Part shown: positions 53,599 through 64,000 of the stretch, piece by piece
Numbering within the stretch: the stretch's first letter is position 1
Layout of the letters: the number at the start of each line of letters is the position of its first letter
From: Atherix ibis
Lineage: Eukaryota; Arthropoda; Insecta; Diptera; Athericidae
DNA length: 64,000 bases
Assembly: GCA_958298945.1 (NCBI GenBank)
Contig: OY282607.1
Location: 29,148,500 to 29,212,499, forward strand
Direction: 5' to 3'
Notes under the pieces: generated by a model
What the model was told of the DNA's origin: nothing
Database searches by the model: none
What the model saw: the letters and a program-made list of their open reading frames with translations, nothing else
Made by a program: the position numbers and the translations under genes

Positions 53599-54940
53599 TT
53601 CACTAATTTTTTTGCACTCAAAACTTTTCACTGAAATTAAAAACACTGAAAATTTTCTTACTGAAAAATTTTTTACTCAAAATTTTATCACTGAACATTT
53701 TTTTTACTGAAAATTTTTTCAGTGGAATTTTTTTTTGTACAGCAAATTTTTTTACTGAAAAGCTTCCTAAAAATATCTTCACTGAAAATTTATTTATTAA
53801 AAATTTATTTACCGAAAATTGCTTACTCAATTTTTCCCGGAAATTTTTTTCACTGGAAATTTGTTCGTTCAAAACTTTTTCACTCAAAATTTTATCTCTG
53901 AAAACTTTTTTTACCGAAAATTTTTTCACTGGAATTTTTTTTGTACTACAACTTTTTTCACTGAAAAGCTTCCTAAAAATATCTTCACTGAAAATTTATT
54001 TATTAAAAATTTATTTACTGAATATTGTTTACTCATTTTTTCACGGAACATTTTTTCACTGGAAATTTGTTCATTCAAAATTATTTCACTAAAAATTTAA
54101 TCACTGAAAATTTTTTTTTACTGAAAATTTTTTCACCGGAATTTTTTTTTTTACTTTACTTTTTTACTGAAAAGCTCCCTAAAAATGTCTTCTCTGAAAA
54201 TTTATTTATTAAAAATTTATTTACAGAAAATTGTTTAATCAATTTTTCACGGAAAATTTTTTCACTGGAAATTTGTTCGTTCAAAATTTGTTCACTCAAA
54301 ATTTTATCTCTGAAAACTTTTTTTACCGAAAATTTTTTCACTGCAATTTTTTTTTCACTACAACTTTTTTCACTGAAAAGCTCCCTAAAAATGTCTTTAC
54401 TAAAAATTTATTCATTAAAAATTCATTTACTGGAAATTGTTTACTCATTTTTTCACGGAACATTTTTTCACTGGAAATTTGTTCATTCAAAACTATTTCA
54501 CTCAAAATTTTATCACTGAAAATTTTTTTTACTGAAATTTTTTTCACTGGAATTTTTTTTTTTACTTTAAATTTTTTACTGAAAAGCTCCCTAAAAATGT
54601 CTTCTCTGAAAATTTATTTATTAAAAATTTATTTACCGAAAATTGTTTAATCAATTTTTCACCGAAAATTTTTTCACTGGAAATTTGCACGTTCAAAATT
54701 TTTTCATTCAAAATTTTATCTCTGAAAACTGGAATTTTTTTTGTACTACAACTTTTTTCACTGGAATTTTTTTTGTACTACAAAATTTTTTACTGAAAAG
54801 CTCCCTAAAAATGTTTTCACTTAAAATTTATTCATTAAAAATTCATTTACTGGAAATTGTTTACTCATTTTTCCAGGGAACATTTTTTCACTCGAAATTT
54901 GTTCATTCAAAATTTTTCACAAAATTTTTTTACTCCACAA
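53598..54940. repeat. tandem array 1: CACTGAAAATTTTT units in a 206-bp higher-order repeat
   Basis: The basic unit is about 15-20 bp around TTCACTGAAAATTTTT. The marker AAAAGCT(T/C)CCTAAAAAT recurs at 53757, 53964, 54170, 54376, 54582 and 54796, a spacing of 206-207 bp (last 214). Units 3 and 5 (with GTCTTCTCTG) and units 4 and 6 (with a Lys-like AAAAATTTATTCATTAAAAA run) pair up, so a roughly 412-bp dimer is also present. Open frames of Phe/Thr/Asn-rich peptides on both strands are by-products. Confidence 0.95.
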
Positions 54941-54945
54941 AATAT

Positions 54946-54980
54946 TTATTTATAATTGTTTTAAAAAGCTAATAAATTTG
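54946..54980. repeat. 35-bp direct repeat flanking tandem array 1 (right)
   Basis: Partner of 53564-53598. Confidence 0.75.
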
Positions 54981-57850
54981 CAAATTTTCATACTAGAGTT
55001 TAAGATCTGAAATATTATTGTTGAGTGTTTGTTTATAATTAACATCAGGTTAATTATCATTTAATTTGATAGAAAATTTTAATACAATAAGCCCCAAACT
55101 TCCGTTTGGTTATATAACCTCTTTTCGGCTATTTCCTGTTATTGTAAAATCAACATTTGTATATATTTTGATATGTATTTCATTTAATATTTAACATCAA
55201 ATATGAAATGTTATTACAATTACCATAGTTAGTAAGTAAAATATGCATTAGGTAGAAATAATATTTGAAGAAAATTAAAACAAAATATTTGATAGTCAAG
55301 ATAAATCCATTATTGGCAGGTAAATAGCAAATGAATAAATGATATTTATAGAGGAGATATCTTAATTACGTAGAATTTAAATATTCAAATCAAAAACCCT
55401 AACTTTGACTTTTTATCTCAAATTATTCCTTGATTATCAACAACAGAAAATCTATTTCTATATTGATTATTGGATACTCTAATATTCAATAGATTTTCTA
55501 TATGAACTATAAAAGTGGTTATGATCTTTTTTACTAACAAAAAAAAAACCTTTTTAATTGAGTTCTATAAATTCTTTATTTAAAAATAAAAACTTTCAAA
55601 AAAAATTTTTTAATACTTTTACAACTAAAATACTAACGCTTTTCTAAATATTTCTGAAAGTTTCTGATTGATCAAAAACGTATAGTAAAAATCTTTATAA
55701 AAATCAATTTTAAAATAATAAAAGTTTGTTAGTTTTTAAAAAAAAAATTTACGATAGTACACTATAAGATGCAAGTCAAATCTTTTCAATTGAATACCAC
55801 AGAAAAAATATGATGTCCCAAAAGAAATCCCAAAAACATTAACTATTGGCTAGGCCACAATAAAATAACAATTCCCATAAGTATCCATGTTTATGAAAGT
55901 TTCTAATTAAAAGTTTCAGTTTCATCTCCCACACAGCTTTTATTCGCTACAAATAATTAATTTGGTTAATATAGTTTCGAAGAAAAAAAAACTATTTTTC
56001 ATTTAATCCATTTAAATTTCTTATATAAGTTTTTATATGAATCCAATTCCCAAATAAATATCAAATTTTCATATTATATTGTAACAAAATAGGAAATTTA
56101 AATTTTATAACAAATTTAAATATAAATAAAAATTTTGAAAAATAAGAGCTCATAAAATAAATGCATTTTTAACGAGGTGCTTAAAGACTAGCAGGAAAAA
56201 AAAAATCGATTTTCATATTTTACGATTACAATTGTAGAGGATTTTTGTGGTTTTATTCACTATCAATTTAGCGCAGATGCTGAAAATTATTCTGAGCATT
56301 CAGTATACTCCGTAGTATCTATTGTAGAACAGCATGTGCACTTAATTTTCTAGATATCCTTTTATTTTCGAATCAGATACTAATGAAACGTTTTATTCTT
56401 CTATGGCTTATATGAGAATAACACTCGCATAAACAGTGCTCAACAACAAACATTTGTTTCGTGAAAAGAATAAAAAATCATTTAAAAAACAATTTCAATG
56501 TATACGTTTGACCAAAGATTATTTTTCTAAACAAGAACTTACTCTCTCAATAATGATAGTTTCGTACTGATTTGGTACTCGTAGAACACATTTTACCGGG
56601 TAAACTTTTCATTTTAATTGAATTGAAAATTTACCGTAGCCTGTTAGAAATTGTATAAAGTTTTTTTTTGCCTGTATAGAGAGTCCTTCAGTTAAAAGAC
56701 ATTAGAAAAAACCTCTAAACTATCAAAACCAAACTTCGACTCTTAACAATCAAATGAACCAGTAGGAAATGTTTCATGATGAAAAAAAATCTCTAAAATG
56801 AAAATGGACTTTCGATAATAGAAAATAGATAAGCTTTGAAGAAATTTAACTTATCGGCAAATGTATTATTATCCTTGATTATTCTGCAGTCAGCATTTTC
56901 AGGTAGAAGAATTGGGTAACGACTTCAGCAAATCTTTATCGTTAGAGGTTTTTACTACTTTGTTGGCTACAAATAATGGGAATTTTAGATCTTAACTATC
57001 GTCAGTGAAGGCTCTCAAATAGAAATAAACGAAAAATAGCACCTGTTAATGCTAGGGGCTTCTATATTGAAAAAGGCAATAACTAACGAGTATCGAACAG
57101 ATTCCGAAAGCCAGCATTGATTTCCGTACTAATCGATGTTGTATAGTCCCGCAGAAAGTAATTTGCAAGCAAGCAGTATGCGTTTTCTGAGGAAATTGCT
57201 CCTTAAGAAATTAATGGTTTTTTCCCAAACTTCATATAAAATTATATATTAAAATATGATATGTTGTTGCCCTGGTAAATAAAGCTATTAGACTACCGTT
57301 AATAGAAGATACATTCTGTGGTCTATGTGTAGATGCGGGCTATCATTAAATTAAACGGAAGTAAAATTGTTTTTTACAATATCATATACAATATCCTTTT
57401 GAATATTATCTTTTCTTCTATAATAATTTAAATAATAAAGAAAGGAAATTTATCCAAAATTGTTTGCATTTAAATATTGACTGTAATAATACCATCGGAA
57501 AATCGATTTAATACTAGTTCAAGGATATTTCTGAGAAATAGAAAAGCTTACTGTCAAAAGGGGTGATTATATATAATAAGAGACTTATCCAATATGTGCT
57601 CCGAAAAGTTAAGTTAAGTATTTAAAAAATAACAAATACTAATATATGCTATTACATCATGAGACTTTTGGCTGGACTCTATCCTTTTGAGATATTTCTT
57701 GATGGATATTCCAGACTCTAATACGGATATTACTCGTACTTAACGGACGTTTATTTTTAAATGCTTCAAAGTTTGAGAACTTTCTGCGTTAACACAATTT
57801 TTTGCAAAGCCAAATAAGGAAATGGCATCATCAAATTTGGGAACTTTTCA
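54981..57850. other. AT-rich non-coding stretch
   Basis: No element or gene was recognised. Confidence 0.3.
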
Positions 57851-57872
57851 CACAATAGGAGGTCTGTACTCC

Positions 57873-58790
57873 CCACCAGATATTATACACTTGTCCCAAC
57901 GTTTTTTCCAATCCTCGAAGCACTTCAAAGAATCATTTTTTGTGATCTCGTTCAGATCCTCTTTCGATGCCGTCTTTATCTCCTCAATCGTCGTCCTTTC
58001 ATGGGGCTCTTCAGTTTCGGGAACAAGAAAAAGTCACAGGGCGCCAGATCTGGGGAATACGGTGGCTGCGGCATTATTAGTGTGGGATCCAGATTAGATA
58101 TTTATTTTAAGGAAACTAGAATTTTCTATATGGATTTACAAATGCTCGTGCTTCTAACCTAAACATATCTATTGATATTTCAGCCTACTAATCAAGTTAA
58201 TATTCTACAGTGTGCCAATACACTAGAGTGCACACTGGATTACTTGTTACTCGTTTCGCGGGAGATTCGAAGCTTCATCCTCCCACATTAGTGTGTTGGT
58301 TTTGGCCAAAAATTCGCGCACAAGCAACGATGCGTGAGCAGGGGCGTTATCATAGTGCAAAAGCCAATTTTGTTCTTCCACAAATCTGGGTGTTTCTGGC
58401 GGATTGCTTCACGCAACTGGCGCATAACTTACATGTAATATTCCTTATTGACCGTTCTACCCTGTGGCCATTCTACCTGCAATCGACGAAATCTGTAAAC
58501 AAAATCTTGACATTCGACCGAACTTGGCACGCTTTTTTCGGTCTTGGTCGTGCGGCGGCTTCCATTGAGATGATTGACCTTTGGTTTCCACGTCATAACC
58601 ATAAACCCATGATTGGTCACCAGTTATGACCCTTTGGAGTAAATTTGAGTCGACGTGGACAGAGTCCAACAGCTCCTTAGCAATGTTAATGCGATGCTGT
58701 TTTTGGTCGAAGTTGAGGTAAAAATCGAAGACTAGCCAAAACACGTGCAAGCAAAGCAGCTGTCAAAAATTAACTGACTATTTAAAATGT
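57873..58790 (-). pseudogene. mariner B4 transposase (fullest B copy)
   Basis: Minus strand: VFWLVFDFYLNFDQKQHRIN, IAKELLDSVHVDSNLLQRVI, TGDQSWVYGYDVETKGQSSQ (first catalytic Asp), WKPPHDQDRKKRAKFGRMSR, then a small deletion, GRTVNKEYY, KRLHYDNAPAHASLLVREFL-like wording (second Asp kept), the 202-bp insertion, YSPDLAPCDFFLFP (third Asp kept), KSPMKGRRLRR and KASKEDLNEITKN to GGE. It is the only B copy in the window with all three catalytic Asp codons. Frameshifts, a deletion in the GVVHHEFLP block and the insertion still inactivate it. Confidence 0.88.
58085..58286. mobile_element. unclassified 202-bp insertion with 9-bp target duplication
   Basis: ATTAGTGTG at 58076-58084 is repeated at 58287-58295; the other B copies have this site once. 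The inserted DNA begins GGATCCAGATTAGATATTTA and ends TTCATCCTCCCAC. If three duplicated bases are counted as element, it would have GTGGGA/TCCCAC inverted ends and a 6-bp duplication. On the minus strand GCTTCGAATCT near the start resembles a tRNA-type B box, so a SINE fragment is another option. It has no coding capacity. Confidence 0.6.
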
Positions 58791-58911
58791 CCGAACTTAT
58801 CGGCATAAGTGGGAGACATGAGTACCAACATAACGCCACAAAAACTCGAAAATTGAATATACGTAACCCGCGGAAATTCAAAATTCGGGATACTTTTTGC
58901 ACAGATCTTAT

Positions 58912-60555
58912 ATAACCAAAAATGGCAAGTGGCTTGTAGTGCCATCATTTATGATCCAAATTCAAATCTTTAAAAAAAAGTCAGTTATCGTACGGTTATA
59001 GTGCTCAGGTATTCCAAAATATACGGGTTTACGATAATTTCACACCAAAACCTCACAGGCTGTCACTTTTCTCAGATACAATGGCTTCTACTGAGCCCCA
59101 TATAGAGCCTTATCGCTGAACAACATTTAATTCAAAAAATCATCATCCAAAACTATTACTTCAGCATCCAAAAGATAATTTTTTATTATAAAATGGCAAA
59201 TTTTATTAAAAATAATTTTTTTGTTAAATCAAATATTTACAAAAAAAAACTACCAAAGCCACACTTTTCAAACTGTAAAATGGATACATTCAAAAAGAAA
59301 ACCTCAAACAATAATATTTTGTTCGCGTTAATTTACTCCAAATAAATTTAGTTTATTTCATTTTTTCATATATCCTTAAATACAATTTTTTATATTGTAC
59401 AAGATAATTTACGACAATCATTATCACATTTTTACTTCATAAACTCGTAACAATATTTTAGGTCAGAATCGAGACTACCCGCTGGTTTTTATCCACAAAA
59501 AATGCTCGGTCGAACAGTGAACAATTTTATTAATTTACTTACTGAAGTGAGGATTTTCTATAAATCAAGAGAAATAATTTTATTCCTTTTTCTATTTTAT
59601 TAAAAAAAAACTACCAAATTTCTCTTGTTTTGGAATTCGTAAATATTATTGAAGGAATTCTGAATAATTCGTATTTTTGTTTGGAAATTTTTGGCAGATA
59701 GTCTGCAAAAGGTACTATAAAAAAGGAGCATATTTGGCCACACATACCAAAATAGTATTTGTTCGAAATTTTTATTATTATTATACTCATTAGTTTATAG
59801 TGAGTGACGAATTTGATCACTGTATGGACTCGTCCCATTTGCCAGAAATTTCGATATACTGTAAGCATTTTGTTTATATTCAGTTTCATTTTTCTTCTGT
59901 TCAGCTATGACGATAATGTGATTTCTGGCCACAGCATGTGGTTGAAAAAATTGCTAATATTATCATGCAATCACGCAAATCTTACAAATGACAGTAAAAT
60001 TTTTTTTTTTGCGGTACGAAAATCACCACGATATCACCACCAGTTCCATAGTCATGCTGCTAGAAATTTATTTCCTTGCCGTATTAACACTGTTCAGAAA
60101 TGATTTTTGCTACAATTTTTGATATGAAAAAGCTCCAAAATAGAAAGAACACAAAATATATACAAATACCCATGGGATAGTTTACAAAAGAATTGCCGCA
60201 ATTGATTAATTTTGATTTTTCTAGCGTAGGGGAGCATGCCGCTCAGTTACACGTACTATTATAGTGAGTTTAGTGGTAGATTTACCTAGTTTTTGACACA
60301 AAAACTATTTTTCAACTTGAATTTCAGACCAATTTAATTTACGTGCCTGATGGAAATATAATTGAATTAATTAAGTATGAATTCGCGGTGGTTTGTTCAT
60401 ATTTTCTACAATAATTCCCAATTTTGACATGCTACAAAATAAAACAAATTCAATCTAAGTTGCTGCAATTGTATTTAAATATCACTTTTACTGAATGATT
60501 TTACTAAAAAAATTTACTTAAACATTTTTTTTAAATTACAAAAATTTGATAAACA
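58912..60555. other. AT-rich non-coding stretch with one possible exon
   Basis: A very good acceptor on the plus strand (TTTCATTTTTCTTCTGTTCAG) ends at about 59905 and opens a 65-codon frame (YDDNVISGHSMWLKK...NTVQK) to a TGA near 60103. No family was recognised and the complementary strand is also open. The rest shows nothing. Confidence 0.25.
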
Positions 60556-60559
60556 TTTT

Positions 60560-62300
60560 AATAAAGATTTTTCACTGCAAATTTTTTCATAGAAACTGTT
60601 CCCATAAAAATGTGTTCACTGAAAATTTATTCCTTAAAATTTATTTACTGCAATTCTTTTCACTGAAAATTTTTTCACATAAAATTTTTCATTGAAAATT
60701 TGTTCACTGAAAATTTTTTTTTGCTAAAATTTTTTTAACTGGAAATTTTTTTACTGAAAGTTTTTTCACTGAAAATTTTTTTTAACCGCAAATTTGTTCA
60801 CAGAATATTTTTTTAATGAAAGTTTTTCCACTGACAATTTGTTCACTGAAAATTTTATCATTGGACATTTTTTTTACTGAAAATTTTTTGGCTGAAAATT
60901 TTTTCACTCAAAATTTTTTTTAACTGAAAATTTGTTCACTGAAAATTATTTTACTGGAAGTTTTTTCACTGAAAATTTTCTTTTTCTATAAAGTTTTTCA
61001 CCGAAAATTTTTTCACTGCTATTTTTTTTACTAAAAAGTTTTCCCTAAAAATATCCACTGAAAAGTTATTCAATAAAAAATTTATTTTAAATTTTTTGCA
61101 CTGAAAATTTTTTTACAGAAAATATATTCACTGGAAATTAATTCACTGATAATTTTTTCACTAAAAATTTGCTCATTGAAAATTTGTTCACTGAAAATTT
61201 TTTTTTGCTAAAATTTTTTTAACTGGAAATTTTTTTACTCAAAATTTTTTTTAACTGGAAATTTTATTCACTGAAAATTTTTTCACTGGAAGTTTTTTCA
61301 CTGAAAATTTTCTTTTACTATAAAGTTTTTCACCGAAAATTTTTTCACTGCAAATTTTTTCATAGAAAACTGTTTCCATAAAAATTTGTTCACTGAAAAT
61401 TTTTTAACTGGAAGTTTCTTCACTGAAAATTTTCTTTTACTATAAAGTTTTTCACCGAAAATGTTTTCACTGCAAATTTTTTTACTGAAAAGTTTTTCCT
61501 AAAAATATCCACTGAAAATTTATTTAATAAAAAATTTATTTTAAATTTTTTGCACTGAAAATTTTTTTACAGAAAATATATTGACTGGAAATTAATTCAC
61601 TGATAATTTTTTCACTAAAAATTTGCTCATTGAAAATTTTCTCACTGGAAATTTTTTTTACTAAAAATTTTTTGGGTGAAAATTTTTTCACTCAAAATTT
61701 TTTTTAACTGGAAATTTTATTCACTGAAAATTTTTTTACTGGAAGTTTTTTCACTGAAAATTTTCTTTTACTTTAAAGTTTTTCACCGAAAACTTTTTCA
61801 CTGCAAATTTTTTTACTGAAAAGTTTTTCTCTTTTAATTTTTTCACTCAAAACGTTTTTTAACTGAGAATTTATTCACTGAAAATTTGTTCACTGAAAAT
61901 TTATTCACTAAAATATTTTTTACCGAAAACTTGTTCACTGAAAATTGTTTCTCTAAAAATGTCCACTGAAAATTTATTCATTAAAAATTTTTTTCCTAAA
62001 AATTTGTTTACTGAAAATTTTTTCAGTTAAAATTTATTTACTGAAAATTTTTGCACTGAAAATATTTTCACTGGAAATTTTTATCACTCAATTTTTGCAA
62101 TGAAATTTTGTCACTGAAAATTAGTACACTGAAAATTTGTGCATTGAAAATTTGTTCACTGAAAATTGGTTTACTGAAAATTTTTTGCACTGATAATTTA
62201 TTCACTAAAAATTTGCTCATTGAAAATTTTTTTACAGGAAATTTTTTTTACTGAAAATTTTTTCGTTAAAAATTTATTGACTGAACATTTGTCCTGTACA
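60560..62300. repeat. tandem array 2: CACTGAAAATTTTT units in a 455-bp higher-order repeat
   Basis: Same basic unit as array 1. The marker CCTAAAAAT(A/G)TCCACTGAAAA recurs at 61044, 61498 and 61953, about 455 bp apart. A linked block (CACTGGAAATTAATTCACTG then TTGCTCATTGAAAATTT) follows the first two. The CCTAAAAATnTC marker is shared with array 1, so the two arrays are related although 5.6 kb apart. Confidence 0.93.
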
Positions 62301-64000
62301 CTTTTCAGAAAGTTTTTAAAAAATATATTTTTTTCGGGTTATTTTTCAATTACTTCTTCTCGATTGAATTGAAATTATTTTAATTATACTTATTTAAGTG
62401 TATTCCATTAAATTTATTTGCTTTTATTATTTTATTGTAGTCTTATTATGTAAAGAATATGAATTTATGATAATATGAACCCCATTGCAATTCTCAAAAT
62501 AATTTTTATAGTTCAGTAATTTTGTACAATGCACGTCTATAAGTTTCCAATTTTTTGTAGAGTTAATTTCACAGTAAAACGTTAATGTCTACATCTCTTA
62601 ATTCTTTGGATAGGCTCTGTTATATATCATCATATATTGGTATATTCACACTATGCAATAAATGCGCATATAGAGAGAAAAGTAACTTTTACTATTCAGG
62701 GTAAAAAGTGGATTTTACTATTATTGGAAGCCATGGTAAATAGGGTGTGCATCCAGCCATACTGTGACACTAAACTTATTGGAAATAAAGATTGGCCAAC
62801 TGAAAGTATTAAAAATTTATGGAGACAGTGGCTGATTTTGAACACAATGAACTATTATATATGGCACCATTGAAATTTTCCATTTGAAATGTGTTGCAAA
62901 GCTCTGACACTGTTCATTAAAGTTTCTACTTTCCAAAGAGCTTAAGGCATAAAATGCAGAGCTGGCAGAATTTTCAGAATCAAAACAGGCTAATGCACAA
63001 AAATGTTCATCATATAGTCACTATGATTACCTTTGCTAGAATAAATTCAATTTTATTGTCAGTGATTCTTCTGCTCTACTATTTTTGGATATAAAAAAAA
63101 TATCCTTGTTGCTGATCGAAAAATGCAAAAATCAAGAGCTTTCTGTGCAAGAATACTTTCTAGTTGGAAATAAACTTGAAAAGTGTTCCGACTGGTTTTT
63201 AACTTTATAATGGAGGGTATAAAGAGAATTGTTCTTAAGATAAATTATTTTAGGACATTTAAATTATGCGTGAATAATGGAAACGAGTGTTTGGTATTCT
63301 CACGAGACAAAGCCAAAATTAATTTCTACTACTCGTAACAAAGATACAGAATAGTGGACGGGATCGTTTTTCTTATCTGTAAACTTGAGCAGAAAATTTT
63401 CTTCTTTTATTACTAATTATACCGTTGAAATTAATCAGAACTTGCTGACCTATACTAGTCCTTTTATCCTGTACTATTATAGTATATACACAATCATAGT
63501 CAGTGAGTGGCTCTTATATAACATAGAACCTGGAAGCCACAGATTTTCTTCTGATTTATTATCCGCTTATCTGTGTGGTAATTTTCTAAACCCTAAGGAA
63601 TGGTCTTTCCAGCTTGAAACATTTCGCAAATGTTCCTTACTTCTAGGATCCGATGACTAATGTATGAACATTTGTTTTGTGGCAAGTACATATGTTAGAA
63701 TATTACTTAGATAGTGCTAAACAGATTTAGAAGAGAAATTAATTTCCCAAGTATTAAGAAAATTGTTAAACAGAAAATTGTTGAAAGCTCCTTGACGCAA
63801 TTTTAAGATTTTCAAGTTTGAAATTTCACCATAAACGTTTGGATGTGATTTGAACTGAGCAGAATACAGAGAACAAAATTTATAGTAACTGTTGAATATA
63901 ACATATTTAAATGGTTTTCTGGTAGTAAACTTTCGAAATCTTTGCATCTTGAAAGAAAACATAAAGTATAATCTGGACAAGGGAGAAGTGTGTCCATTTA
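62301..64000. other. non-coding or unrecognised stretch
   Basis: AT-rich until 62630. At 62700 an acceptor-like CTTTTACTATTCAG precedes a frame GKKWILLLLEAMVNRVCIQP running to a TGA at 62871-62873, with no family match. Other short frames (63385-63660 plus) look like chance. Confidence 0.25.

Larger units (their letters stand above)
57857..58911 (-). mobile_element. mariner B4, carrying a 202-bp insertion
   Basis: The right end (5' of the transposase) AAATTCGGGATACTTTTTGC then ACAGATCTTATA is the B end. At the left only GGAGGTCTGTA of the inverted repeat remains, fused to CTCCCCACCAGATATTATA by a deletion of the bases between stop codon and end. Confidence 0.88.

Noticed and set aside
53618..54972. 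Six overlapping open frames on both strands with Phe/Asn/Thr-rich repeats
   Set aside because: They are translations of the CACTGAAAATTTTT tandem array; the period happens to lack stops. No start context or composition supports coding.

Overview
The window looks like AT-rich (roughly 70% A+T by eye) nuclear DNA from an arthropod, most likely an insect. The evidence is the variety of mariner/Tc1-type transposons, R1-clade LINEs with CCHC tails and a copia Gag relic, plus short candidate exons with canonical GT/AG splice sites and very long non-coding stretches. No operons, rRNA, tRNA or CRISPR array were seen. Species cannot be told from the sequence.

Almost everything recognisable is a transposon relic, and many relics are nested. 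I use local family names A-K. A: mariner with ends TTGGGTTGTTCGGAAAG (7.7, 41.6, 44.9 kb). B: mariner with ends CGAGGTCTGTTC (15.3, 23.2, 45.5, 57.9 kb). C and D: Tc1/mariner-type elements with WGYLK transposases (24.6, 31.9, 35.8 kb). E: mariner with ends TTGGCAACTAAGTGATTGCG (35.7 kb). F: mariner without resolved ends (12.0, 13.1, 28.7 kb). G: mariner with ends GAGGGTTGTAT (18.7, 25.3, 31.6 kb). K: WFQQD-type transposon with an internal 56-bp tandem array (4.1 kb). LINE-1 (8.7, 32.9 kb) and LINE-2 (14.6, 40.7 kb) are 5'-truncated R1-clade LINEs. J is an unclassified dispersed repeat (27.2, 46.9-48.6 kb).

The nests give insertion histories. LINE-1a sits in mariner A1, beside the codon of the third catalytic Asp, with a 16-bp target duplication. 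Mariner B1 sits in LINE-2 and B3 in mariner A3, each at a TA whose single-copy form restores the host reading frame. LINE-1b sits in C2, which sits in G2. D sits in E. A C-in-G compound occurs twice, in opposite orientation, at 24.6-25.75 and 31.4-33.95 kb.

Layout: 1-5.9 kb, a candidate minus-strand host gene with a mariner fragment, LINE relic and element K in its intron; 7.7-17.1 kb, dense nested mariners and LINEs; 18.7-25.8 kb, G1, a candidate plus-strand terminal host exon at 21.36-21.48 kb, B2 and the first C/G compound; 26.4 kb, a candidate minus-strand first coding exon; 27-34 kb, J, copia Gag, F2 and the triple nest; 34-40.5 kb, very AT-rich DNA with the E/D nest; 40.7-46.5 kb, LINE-2 tail, A2 and A3/B3; 46.9-52.4 kb, J cluster, microsatellite and a mariner relic; 53.6-55 and 60.5-62.3 kb, two related CACTGAAAATTTTT tandem arrays; 57.9-58.9 kb, B4 with a 202-bp insertion. 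No transposon copy appears able to make an intact transposase or reverse transcriptase. The exon calls rest on splice sites and open frame only; I could not name the genes.
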